From CAZOEL01 sp964578835 (GTDB lineage: Bacteria; Desulfobacterota; Syntrophobacteria; Syntrophobacterales; Syntrophobacteraceae), in assembly GCA_964578835.1 (NCBI GenBank), contig CAZOEL010000035.1:1-63322 (forward strand): a DNA stretch of 63,322 nucleotides, read 5' to 3'. This document shows, piece after piece, positions 32,820 to 41,320 of this stretch; the first letter of the stretch is position 1; the number at the start of each line of letters is the position of its first letter. The position numbers and the translations under genes are program-made. The notes under the pieces were generated by a model. That model made no database searches and was not told the origin of the DNA. It worked only from the letters and a program-made list of their open reading frames with translations.

Positions 32820-34829
32820 ATGAAGAATCTCTCAATCGCTGCCCGGATCATTTTGATATGCACCATTCCCCTGTTGGCCTTCGCTACAATGGGCGTGATA
32901 AGTGTGATTCAACAAAACGATGAACGTCGGCTGATAGTTGAAATGCAACGGAACATCCGCTTGTTTTCTTCGACTTCTCAGTTCATTGCGCATTTGCAGC
33001 GGGAGCGTGGTCGGACGGCTCTATTTCATTCGAATGGAGCCAGTGTTGGTGAGATAACAGAATTGAGAAAGCAAACGGATGATGCCTTGCGATCCTGGCA
33101 GGAAGCTTTAAAAGGAAGCAGTCTGTCCAAAGGGCAAAGCGAGGCTGCGGCGGTTCCCGGTAATGTGGCCGGCATCAGAAAAGGACACGAGCAGGCTAGC
33201 TTGGAGCGGCGCGCACAAGCCATTCAAGAGTATTCGTCTGTAGTGGGCAGCCTGTTTGCTCTTCTTTCCGATATCGCAAATGGAAAAACAACAAGGGGCT
33301 TCGGAAAAGAGCTGACTACCATGTTGCTTTTGGAAACAGCCAAAGAAAAAGCAGGACTACTGCGCGCCAACGTCTCCAGTCTTCTGGTTCGCAATACCGC
33401 TCTCAATCAGAACGAACTGGCGCTCATAGTCAATCTCAAGTCAGGTATCGATATTTCTTTGAATTCACCGGCGCTTGTTCTTTCTAAAGAAGCAAAGGAC
33501 CGACTGGCGGCATTCCAAAAGAGCGCGGAGTGGTTGGAAGTGGACCGGATCTTCCAGCAAGTGGTGTTTCGTTCAAGCCAGGGCGACTACGGAATAAAGG
33601 CCGACGATTTCTGGAAGCCTGTTTCCCGTCAGGTCGATGACTTGGGGGAACTGGTGCAAAAGAGCCTGGGTTCTATGGAGTCGAGGTTGCAGACCATCGT
33701 CGGGGAGGTGAATCGGAGTGTTTTGCAACTAATTCTCGTCATGGTCGCGGCGATGGGCTTCACGATCTTTCTGACTCTGGGAACGTCCTTTTACATCATC
33801 CGTGGCCTCCGAAAGGTGGTGGCGTCCATGCATGATATTGCCGAGGGGGAAGGGGATCTGACCAAACGGTTGGAGGCGCGGCGCGGTGACGAGATCGGTC
33901 GGATTGCCTCGTCATTCAATACATTTGCAGAAAAGATTCAGAGTCTCATTCGAGAGATCGCCGGTAATGCGGAGATTCTGGGCTCTTCGTCCGCCGAGCT
34001 TTCAGCGATCTCCGGTCAAATGGCCGTTGGGAGCAGGGACATATCGGAGAAAGCGTATACTGTAGCCTCCGCTTCGGAGGAGTCCAGCGCCAACACCGCC
34101 TCTGTGGCTGCAAGCATGGAGCAGGCGACTGCAAACCTGGCCTCTGTGGCAAGCGCCACCGAGGAGATGAGCGCAACTATAGGAGAGATAGCCTCGAATT
34201 CCGAGAAGGCTCGGGCCATCAGTAGCGAAGCGGTGCATCAAACGCAATCGGTTTCAGAGGTGATGAGGGAACTGGGAAGGGCAGCCAGGGAGATCGGACA
34301 GGTAACGGAGACCATCACCAGCATCTCTGCCCAGACAAACCTCCTTGCTCTCAACGCCACTATAGAATCTGCAAGGGCGGGCGCCGCGGGAAAAGGTTTT
34401 GCGGTAGTGGCCAATGAAATCAAGGAGCTTGCCCGGCAAACCACATCAGCTACGGAAGACATCAAGGGAAAGATTGCATCCATTCAGGCCTCAACCGGAG
34501 GCGCCATGGAAGACATTGAGAAGATAAGCGATGTCATAAGGCAGCTGGGAGATATAGTCTCAACCATTGCTGCAGCCATAGAAGAGCAGTCGGTGGTGAC
34601 CAGGGATGTGGCGTCCAATATTGCCCAGGCTTCCATGGGGGTGCAAGACTCCAACGAAAGGGTGGCTCAGACGGCGACCGTATCACAGGAAATCTCTCGA
34701 GATATAGCCCGGGTCAACACCACAATCAGCGAAATCAGCCGTAGCGGCGAGCAGGTCCAGTCCAGCTCCATGGAGCTCTCCACTTTAGCCGGGCAGCTCA
34801 AGGAATTGGTGGGACGTTTCAAAGTATAA
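32820..34829 (+). CDS. methyl-accepting chemotaxis protein with NIT sensor domain
   Basis: A 669-residue chemoreceptor. Membrane segment 1 is at residues 9-30. The periplasmic domain begins LQRERGRTALFHSNG (about residue 60), the mark of the nitrate- and nitrite-sensing NIT domain. Membrane segment 2 (LILVMVAAMGFTIFLTLGTSFYI) lies near residue 303, then HAMP (about 325-378) and the signalling domain with TSISAQTNLLALNATIESAR and AGAAGKGFAVVANEIKELA. It ends RFKV without a CheR-binding pentapeptide. The likely ligand is nitrate or nitrite, by family. A GGTGAGG ribosome site precedes the start at some distance. Confidence 0.93.
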   Translation: MKNLSIAARIILICTIPLLAFATMGVISVIQQNDERRLIVEMQRNIRLFSSTSQFIAHLQRERGRTALFHSNGASVGEITELRKQTDDALRSWQEALKGSSLSKGQSEAAAVPGNVAGIRKGHEQASLERRAQAIQEYSSVVGSLFALLSDIANGKTTRGFGKELTTMLLLETAKEKAGLLRANVSSLLVRNTALNQNELALIVNLKSGIDISLNSPALVLSKEAKDRLAAFQKSAEWLEVDRIFQQVVFRSSQGDYGIKADDFWKPVSRQVDDLGELVQKSLGSMESRLQTIVGEVNRSVLQLILVMVAAMGFTIFLTLGTSFYIIRGLRKVVASMHDIAEGEGDLTKRLEARRGDEIGRIASSFNTFAEKIQSLIREIAGNAEILGSSSAELSAISGQMAVGSRDISEKAYTVASASEESSANTASVAASMEQATANLASVASATEEMSATIGEIASNSEKARAISSEAVHQTQSVSEVMRELGRAAREIGQVTETITSISAQTNLLALNATIESARAGAAGKGFAVVANEIKELARQTTSATEDIKGKIASIQASTGGAMEDIEKISDVIRQLGDIVSTIAAAIEEQSVVTRDVASNIAQASMGVQDSNERVAQTATVSQEISRDIARVNTTISEISRSGEQVQSSSMELSTLAGQLKELVGRFKV

Positions 34830-35070
34830 TTGGATAGCTGCAAGGCGGCGTCATTTGTAAAACGTAAATATCCATGGCAAGGATCTTTTTGACTCCTCAG
34901 GCAATCCATAGGGCTACTCTATGCACACATCTTTGCCGATGTAACATAGCAGCCGAGTTAGGGGATGGCGCGGGCGACGAGTTGCCCGGGCTGCCCCGGA
35001 TCCGTAAGATCCCGTACTACTCTATATCTCACGAGATGTGCGCATAGAGTAGGGGGACGCGCTCCTGCAC

Positions 35071-35265
35071 CAGCAGTTCTCATTTTGCGCTCGTGACCCA
35101 GGTAGGCGACTTGGGAACCGCCGGCTCCAGGGTAGCCGCAAAGCTCTCCAAGGATGCCTTCAGGAGGGTCTGGGACAACACAGACGATGCCGACTATGAT
35201 CGACTCTGAGTTTGGGGATGACCCGAGAAGGCTTTCTTCCTCAAAAACCAAAATGAGAACTGCTG
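35071..35265. mobile_element. element with perfect 17-bp inverted ends of family C, carrying a gene fragment
   Basis: CAGCAGTTCTCATTTTG at 35071-35087 and its exact complement at 35249-35265 bound a 195-bp segment. The interior differs from the hairpins of the 31.7-kb copy and instead includes the end of a protein-coding frame (35105-35209). Upstream, 34909-34935 and 35033-35055 form another inverted pair (CTACTCTATGCACACATCT type). The rest of 34830-35361 holds nothing recognisable. Confidence 0.65.
35105..35209 (+). pseudogene. C-terminal fragment of an antitoxin-like gene
   Basis: An open frame without a start encodes a tail reading SKDAFRRVWDNTDDADYDRL before TGA. The pattern W-D-N-x-x-D-A-x-Y-D-x-L is common at the C-terminus of small type II antitoxins. 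Everything upstream of GDLG is lost. It lies wholly inside the family C inverted ends, so it may have been carried or trimmed by that element. The family assignment is tentative. Confidence 0.4.
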
Positions 35266-35361
35266 AATGAGAGCTTTTTCAACTTGACAGCAACCCAGCC
35301 CTGTGAGAGCAGAAATCAATTAACAACAGCGATCTCAATCGAAGGGCGGGGAGGTGAAGCA

Positions 35362-36273
35362 ATGCCTACGGGAGCATGTGGAGTCAACTGCGATGTCTGC
35401 AAGCTGAAGCTCATGGAGATTTGTTCGAGCTGTGGTCCGGGTAAGAGCGTCCAGGCTCAGAAAAAGCTGGAGGCGCAAAAAAGGCTGCTGGGAGAGCCCT
35501 GCCCCATACTGGCATGCGCGGCGCTGAACAAATTGGACTATTGTCTGAGGGACTGCAGCGCCTTTCCCTGCGAGAATTTTTCTTCCGGTCCCTATCCTTT
35601 CAGCCAGGGCTTCCTTGTCATGCAGGAAAGGCGACGCAAGCAAACGCCCCCGGCTTTGACCCACAACAAGACTCTTCTCAACGTTCCAGAAGAATACTGG
35701 ACGAGCCTCAGGGAAAAGGATGTTCAAGCCATCTGCAATTTTACCCTGGCTCAAGCGGACGGATCGGGAGGATTGATCTTGCGCTCGCTTGGGGAAGACG
35801 TGCGGCTCGACCTGGATGAGCGCCGACTCATGCGCCGGGGCGAGAGTGGCTGGGAGCAATCGGACGACCAGCTCCTGGAGCTTCTTGCGCTCTTGTACCT
35901 CAACAACGTAAACGCCCTGTATCCGCTTGGAAAAGACATGGTCGGCCCGCAGGACCTCAAGGAGGCTCACTACTTCAAAGGGCGTCACAGCCTGGACTTG
36001 GATCCTTTGCAGGAGAGGTATGGAAATGATTTGAAAGGATTCAAGGCTGCGGCCGAGCATCTGGAAGGACAGGCCATGGACATGGCGGACGCCGCCTACC
36101 GCTTGCTCCCCTTTCCGAGGGTTCCGCTTTATTACCTGCTTTGGGAAGGCGATGAAGAATTTCGACCCAAGCTGTCCGTGCTCTTCGATCGGTCCATCGA
36201 GCAGTTTTTCTCGGCTTCAGCCATCTGGTCCCTGGTGAGCCTGGCTTCCAGAGTATTGCTCAAAGGCCCTTGA
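35362..36273 (+). CDS. DUF3786 protein with N-terminal Cys-rich domain
   Basis: A 303-residue protein. The first 80 residues carry ten Cys: CGVNCDVC, then CSSCGPG, CPILAC, CLRDC and FPCENF. They resemble DUF3795-type metal-binding domains. From about residue 100 on the protein follows DUF3786, with LDLDERRLMRRGESGW and YYLLWEGDEEFRPKLSVLFD near the end. DUF3786 proteins are typical of anaerobic bacteria and often tied to metal or corrinoid metabolism, but no function is proven. The start at 35362 has a strong GGAGGTG site; the frame is open upstream without support. Confidence 0.8.
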   Translation: MPTGACGVNCDVCKLKLMEICSSCGPGKSVQAQKKLEAQKRLLGEPCPILACAALNKLDYCLRDCSAFPCENFSSGPYPFSQGFLVMQERRRKQTPPALTHNKTLLNVPEEYWTSLREKDVQAICNFTLAQADGSGGLILRSLGEDVRLDLDERRLMRRGESGWEQSDDQLLELLALLYLNNVNALYPLGKDMVGPQDLKEAHYFKGRHSLDLDPLQERYGNDLKGFKAAAEHLEGQAMDMADAAYRLLPFPRVPLYYLLWEGDEEFRPKLSVLFDRSIEQFFSASAIWSLVSLASRVLLKGP

Positions 36274-36480
36274 GAGTTGCCGGGGATCTGGGCGGAAATT
36301 TCGGTCGGTCCTTTTTCGGGCTCCGTTTGGGATCGGTCGCACGGTGCGCTGTCAAATCATTTGCCTCCCAACCGGCTCTGCATTAATCTGGATCTCTGTT
36401 TGAGCGGTTTGGGGAGGCAGTCGCACGGGCAAATGGCTCGGCAATGAAACGGGCGTTGACAGAAGGGACTTACGCAAGCC

Positions 36481-37488
36481 ATGGCAAAGATCCAACTCGG
36501 GGGAATCAAAATTCTGGAAGGGCAGTCTTATATCGAGTTTTCTTCCGACAAGGCCGAGGACGCCCTGATGCGCGTCAGTCGTCGTCTTGGCTCGGAAAAA
36601 ATAAACCTTAGCCAGGTGACCTTCATAGCCGACGACGGAAGAGGGCGTTCTTCAAACGCCTTATGCGCCGAGAGCGCGAAGAGCTTCGCTGCGCGCTTTC
36701 TGCTCAATAGCAATCTCGGCAGTGAGTCTCCATCTCTGCCCGATATCACCATTCTGTCCATTTTTCCGCATGATCGCAGACCCCTCGTGATCGGGACGCT
36801 TTTCGAGCTCATGGCCCGAGAGGATATGCATCCTCTCGGAATCGCAAGCTCTCCTTCCGCCATGTCGGTCGTGGTTCCGGCGGAGGATACGAAGAGGGCC
36901 ATCGAGGCCATATTCAGCGTCTTCGAGTTTCCTTCTTATCGTTCTCCCCTCGAGTGGCAAGCGGCCTATGTGGGTAAAGAAGAGCTCTTCAAAAATGTCG
37001 TCGGCTCTTACGAGGAGCAGACTCTCACAGTGTACGCCGTTCTGGACCAGCCGGAGCTCGACCTCTGGAGCATGACTCTGGATCGGACGGGAATGAAGCG
37101 GTTGGGGGCGGCGCTCAACGAGATCGATGGTCTGGGAGCGAAAGTTCCTTTCATCGTCGCCCATTGCGAGCGTCCCCGGGAAGCGGTCATCTGTTTCTGC
37201 CTTGCGCGCTCTTACCGCCAGGACGCGGAAAGGATCTTCGATGCGCATGCGCCGCAGACTGCGCGCTCGTTGTGCGAGGCAGCGGGCATATTTTTCCACG
37301 GTCCGCATTTCGGGGATCGATACCGAATTGCAGGCGTCCTGACCGGCTGTCTGCAAGCCGAAGGGATACGCCCCCTGGCTTTGAGCTGCGCCGTTCATTC
37401 TATTTCGGTCATCCTCGAGGCTCAGGATCTGAGCCGTGGATTACAGGCCATCAAGTCGAATTTCCTGGTGCCGAAAGGGAACGGCTGA
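36481..37488 (+). CDS. tandem ACT-domain protein
   Basis: A 335-residue protein of unknown function. Residues about 90-150 form an ACT-like beta-alpha-beta unit of the aspartokinase regulatory type: SIFPHDRRPLVIGTLFELM, then MHPLGIASSPSAMSVVVP. A second such unit seems to close the protein (RYRIAGVLTGCLQAEGIRP, then SISVILEAQDLSRGLQAI). No kinase or other catalytic domain accompanies them. ACT domains usually bind amino acids and control a partner enzyme; no partner is encoded next door. The 206-bp spacer before it shows no clear promoter. Confidence 0.65.
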   Translation: MAKIQLGGIKILEGQSYIEFSSDKAEDALMRVSRRLGSEKINLSQVTFIADDGRGRSSNALCAESAKSFAARFLLNSNLGSESPSLPDITILSIFPHDRRPLVIGTLFELMAREDMHPLGIASSPSAMSVVVPAEDTKRAIEAIFSVFEFPSYRSPLEWQAAYVGKEELFKNVVGSYEEQTLTVYAVLDQPELDLWSMTLDRTGMKRLGAALNEIDGLGAKVPFIVAHCERPREAVICFCLARSYRQDAERIFDAHAPQTARSLCEAAGIFFHGPHFGDRYRIAGVLTGCLQAEGIRPLALSCAVHSISVILEAQDLSRGLQAIKSNFLVPKGNG

Positions 37489-37640
37489 TGGATGATTTGG
37501 GCTCCCTTTGTGAGAACTCTGGAGAATCGAATTATTCGACCAGGAATTCCTGATCCCTTGATTGTTTGGTCTTGCCCGTCCTCCCGCCCTGAATCAACTC
37601 CTTGGCGGCCGATGCTTTCCCGCTGCTGTCTTTCGGAAAC

Positions 37641-37814
37641 CTAGTGGACCGTAAACTCTGAATTTTCAGGTTGCGGTTTTCCCCTCTCCCTCAGGGAGAG
37701 GGCAGGGTGAGGGGAGTTCCTCTTTATAAAAGAATACTTCCCTCACCCCGACCCTCTCCCTGAGGGAGAGGGGGCCTGCTCCCACCGGAAGAGACGATGT
37801 TGACAAGCCACTAA
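37641..37814 (+). mobile_element. MITE-like element, family A, copy 3
   Basis: 174 bp from CTAGTGGACCGTAAACTC to GTTGACAAGCCACTAA, same orientation as copy 1 and highly similar to it. It lies between the ACT-domain gene and the transglutaminase/ATP-grasp operon. Confidence 0.88.
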
Positions 37815-37925
37815 CATCCCCTGATGAACGGGGCGCTTTTTTTCTATCGTAAACGGCCTGGATTTTGAAAGAAAAGAATCGTGCCAAATTTGGGGCTAAC
37901 ATAATATCAGGAGGATAGATCCGGT

Positions 37926-40900
37926 ATGTCCATTCGCGTTGCTCTCCATCACAAGACCTTGTACAGCTACGATCGTCCCGTTTCGCTCTCTCCTCATGTC
38001 TTCAGGCTGCGCCCTGCTGCGCATTCCCGAACGCCCATCGAATCCTATTCTCTCAAAATCCTCCCGCAAAAGCATTTCATCAACTGGCAGCAGGATCCCT
38101 TCGGAAACTTCCTGGCAAGAGTGGTCTTTCCAGAAAAGACGGTGGAGCTTTGCGTGGAAGTGGATCTCATCGCAAACATGACCGTTTTCAATCCTTTCGA
38201 TTTTTTCGTGGAAGAGTATGCCGTCGAGGCGTCCTTCGAATACGAGGCGCAGTTGCGAAAGGAGCTGACGCCGTATTTGGAAATCTCAGAAAATGGAGAG
38301 CTGCTTTCTTCCTGGCTCGAGGATGTGGAGAGAGAGGGAAAGAACACGGTGGATTTTCTGGTCGAGCTCAACCAGAGGCTCTTCAGGGACATTCAGTACT
38401 CCGTTCGCATGGAGCCCGGCGTTCAAACCTGCGCAGAAACTCTTGGCAAGCGGGTGGGATCCTGCCGGGATTCGGCCTGGCTTCTGACACAGATTCTGCG
38501 ACATCTGGGCTATGCGGCGCGGTTTGTTTCCGGGTATTTGATCCAGCTGACGGCGGATGTGAAATCTCTGGACGGTCCTTCCGGCCCCGAGCAGGACTTC
38601 ACGGATCTGCACGCCTGGACCGAAGCATACGTTCCCGGAGCGGGGTGGATCGGACTCGACCCGACTTCCGGGCTCTTTGCAGGAGAGGGCCATATTCCTC
38701 TGGCCTGCACGCCCGATCCGTCGAGCGCTGCGCCCATTACCGGATACTGCGACCCTTGCGAGACCGAATTCTTTTTCGAGAACGCCATCGAGCGCATTCA
38801 TGAAGACCCGCGGGTGACCAGGCCCTACAGCGACAGTCAATGGGCTGCCGTGCAAGAGCTCGGTCGACGCGTGGATGAACGGTTGCGAGACCGCGATGTG
38901 CGTCTTACGATGGGCGGAGAGCCGACCTTTATCGGAATAGACCATGTGGACGCCCCCGAGTGGAGCTTCGTGGCCGATGGGGAGGACAAGCGCCGCCGAG
39001 CGGGAGACCTTATCAAGCGGCTTCGAAAGACATTCGCCCCAGGGGGAATGCTTCATTACGGACAGGGCAAATGGTACCCCGGCGAGCCTCTCCCACGTTG
39101 GCAGCTTGCCTGCTACTGGAGAAAAGACGGCATTCCGGTGTGGCGCAAAGAGAGTCTTTTGGCCGAGGAAGGCGGGCTGCGCGCCTACGATTCCGAGATA
39201 GCGCGACGTTTCTGCCTGCGCCTGGCGGAAGCGTTGTCGGTGTCGCACGACTACGTCATACCGGGGTATGAAGATGCGTTTTACCATCTTTGGCTCGAAG
39301 GCAATATCCCGGACAATATCGACCCCATGAAATTCGATCTCGATGACCCGTTGGAGCGGCGTCAATTGGCTCAAGCTCTCTCTCGAGGCCTTAACACTCC
39401 GACCGGCTACGCGCTTCCCCTTCGTCGGGATGAGCTTCGGGGCGGATGGATAAGCGGGTTATGGAGATTTCGACGCGGGCGCATGTTCCTGGCTCCCGGC
39501 AATTCTCCGATGGGGCTGCGGCTTCCCCTGCAATCCCTTCCCTGGGTGGCTCCGGAAAAACGCATTCAGCCTTTCGAGCGCTCTTCATTCGATCCTCTGC
39601 CGTCCCTGCCTGATACTTTCGGGCCATCCGGCATCCCCGTTCCCGCGATGCAGAATCCCGGCTCCGAGACCGGCGATGAGCACAGGCTGATCCCTTTAGG
39701 CGATGCAGAAGCAGAGGAGGAGGCTCTGATTCCCCATAGCGCTCTTTGCGTGGAGGCGAGAGAAGGCGGCCTTTTCGTTTTCATGCCGCCGGTTTCTGCC
39801 CTCGAGGACTATCTCATGCTGGTGAGCGCACTGGAAGAGACGGCGTCAGAGCTAGACGTTTCGCTCTTCATCGAAGGCTACGAGCCGCCTCGGGACTCGA
39901 GGCTTCAAAGACTCTCCGTAAGCCCGGACCCGGGCGTCCTGGAAGTCAACATCCACCCGGCGGAAAGCTGGGAGGAACTGGTCTCCAACACCGAGCGCCT
40001 GTACGAAGACGCCCGGCTGTCACGGCTGGGGACGGAGAAATTTCTGCTCGACGGCCGCCATACGGGAACCGGCGGAGGAAATCATGTGACGCTAGGGGGA
40101 TCGACTCCATCGGACAGCCCGCTGCTGCGCCGCCCCGATCTGCTGCGGAGCCTCGTTTCCTATTGGCAGCACCATCCCGGGCTTTCGTACCTATTTTCGG
40201 GCATGTTCATCGGTCCCACCAGCCAGGCGCCCCGCGTGGACGAGGCGCGTTCAGAACTTCCTTATGAATTGGAGATCGCCTTCGAGCAGATACCCGAGGA
40301 TGGGGACGCGCCTCCCTGGCTGGTGGATCGCATCTTTCGAAACCTTCTCGTTGACAGCACCGGCAATACTCACCGGGCGGAGTTCTGCATCGACAAGCTC
40401 TATTCGCCCGATTCCCTATCGGGCCGGCAGGGGCTTCTCGAGATGCGCGCCTTCGACATGCCCCCGCATGCGCGCATGAGCTGCGTTCAGATGCTCCTCA
40501 TACGCTCTCTTCTGGCATGGTTTTGGGACCAGCCCTATCGACATAGGCTTGTCCGGTGGGGGACGGAGCTCCACGACCGCTTCATGCTTCCGCACTATAT
40601 CTATATGGATATGAAGGATGTGACGGAGGATTTGGTTAGGGCCGGGCTTCCTTTCAAGCTGGAGTGGCTCGACCCCTTCTTCGAATTTCGCTTTCCCCAC
40701 TACGGGACGGTGAGCTTCCGGGACATCCAGCTGGAATTGCGCATGGCGCTGGAGCCATGGCACGTATTGGGCGAGGAAGTCACCAGGGCGGGGACCGCCC
40801 GTTTCGTGGATTCCTCTGTGGAGCGTTTGCAGGTGAGGGTCACCGGACTCACGCAGTCGCGCTACGTGGCGGCCTGCTCCGGACGAAGGCTTCCGCTTCG

Positions 40901-41306
40901 CAGCACGGGCGTCCACGGGGAATACGTCTGCGGGGTCCGCTATCGCGCCTGGCAGCCGCCATCCGCCTTGCACCCCACCATCGGCGTCCATTCGCCTCTC
41001 ATTTGTGATATCATAGATCTTTGGAATGGGCGGTCGATCGGGGGCTGCACATATCATGTCGCCCACCCGGGCGGCAGAAGCTATGACACGCTTCCGGTCA
41101 ACGCTTATGAAGCGGAAGCTCGGCGCATAAGTCGTTTCTGGGACCATGGCCATACGGGCGGCTCGATTCTAACGCCTCCGGAATCGCCCTCCCTGGGCCG
41201 TTTCGTTCCCAGAGGGGAATCCGGTGAGGCCATGGAGCCTCCGCCGGAAGAGATCAATGCCGAGTACCCCTACACTCTCGATTTGCGCCGAAAGGACGCC
41301 CGATAG
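37926..41306 (+). CDS. transglutaminase-DUF2126 fusion of an amidoligase locus
   Basis: A 1126-residue two-domain protein. Residues 1-290 are a transglutaminase-like module with its N-terminal beta domain (YSYDRPVSLSPHVFRLRP). Its triad is Cys180 in VGSCRDSAW, His in LHAWTEAY and Asp in GLDPTSG. The remainder is DUF2126, with LTMGGEPTFIG, GQGKWYPGEPLPRW, GTGGGNHVTLGG and HPGGRSYDTLPVNAYEAEAR. DUF2126 has been placed by comparative work among glutamine-synthetase-fold COOH-NH2 ligases. A protein that both makes and cuts amide bonds is implied, but no substrate is known. AGGAGG precedes the ATG. First gene of a three-gene operon: 14 bases separate it from the next. Confidence 0.92.
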   Translation: MSIRVALHHKTLYSYDRPVSLSPHVFRLRPAAHSRTPIESYSLKILPQKHFINWQQDPFGNFLARVVFPEKTVELCVEVDLIANMTVFNPFDFFVEEYAVEASFEYEAQLRKELTPYLEISENGELLSSWLEDVEREGKNTVDFLVELNQRLFRDIQYSVRMEPGVQTCAETLGKRVGSCRDSAWLLTQILRHLGYAARFVSGYLIQLTADVKSLDGPSGPEQDFTDLHAWTEAYVPGAGWIGLDPTSGLFAGEGHIPLACTPDPSSAAPITGYCDPCETEFFFENAIERIHEDPRVTRPYSDSQWAAVQELGRRVDERLRDRDVRLTMGGEPTFIGIDHVDAPEWSFVADGEDKRRRAGDLIKRLRKTFAPGGMLHYGQGKWYPGEPLPRWQLACYWRKDGIPVWRKESLLAEEGGLRAYDSEIARRFCLRLAEALSVSHDYVIPGYEDAFYHLWLEGNIPDNIDPMKFDLDDPLERRQLAQALSRGLNTPTGYALPLRRDELRGGWISGLWRFRRGRMFLAPGNSPMGLRLPLQSLPWVAPEKRIQPFERSSFDPLPSLPDTFGPSGIPVPAMQNPGSETGDEHRLIPLGDAEAEEEALIPHSALCVEAREGGLFVFMPPVSALEDYLMLVSALEETASELDVSLFIEGYEPPRDSRLQRLSVSPDPGVLEVNIHPAESWEELVSNTERLYEDARLSRLGTEKFLLDGRHTGTGGGNHVTLGGSTPSDSPLLRRPDLLRSLVSYWQHHPGLSYLFSGMFIGPTSQAPRVDEARSELPYELEIAFEQIPEDGDAPPWLVDRIFRNLLVDSTGNTHRAEFCIDKLYSPDSLSGRQGLLEMRAFDMPPHARMSCVQMLLIRSLLAWFWDQPYRHRLVRWGTELHDRFMLPHYIYMDMKDVTEDLVRAGLPFKLEWLDPFFEFRFPHYGTVSFRDIQLELRMALEPWHVLGEEVTRAGTARFVDSSVERLQVRVTGLTQSRYVAACSGRRLPLRSTGVHGEYVCGVRYRAWQPPSALHPTIGVHSPLICDIIDLWNGRSIGGCTYHVAHPGGRSYDTLPVNAYEAEARRISRFWDHGHTGGSILTPPESPSLGRFVPRGESGEAMEPPPEEINAEYPYTLDLRRKDAR

Positions 41307-41320
41307 ATCAGAACGCGCCT

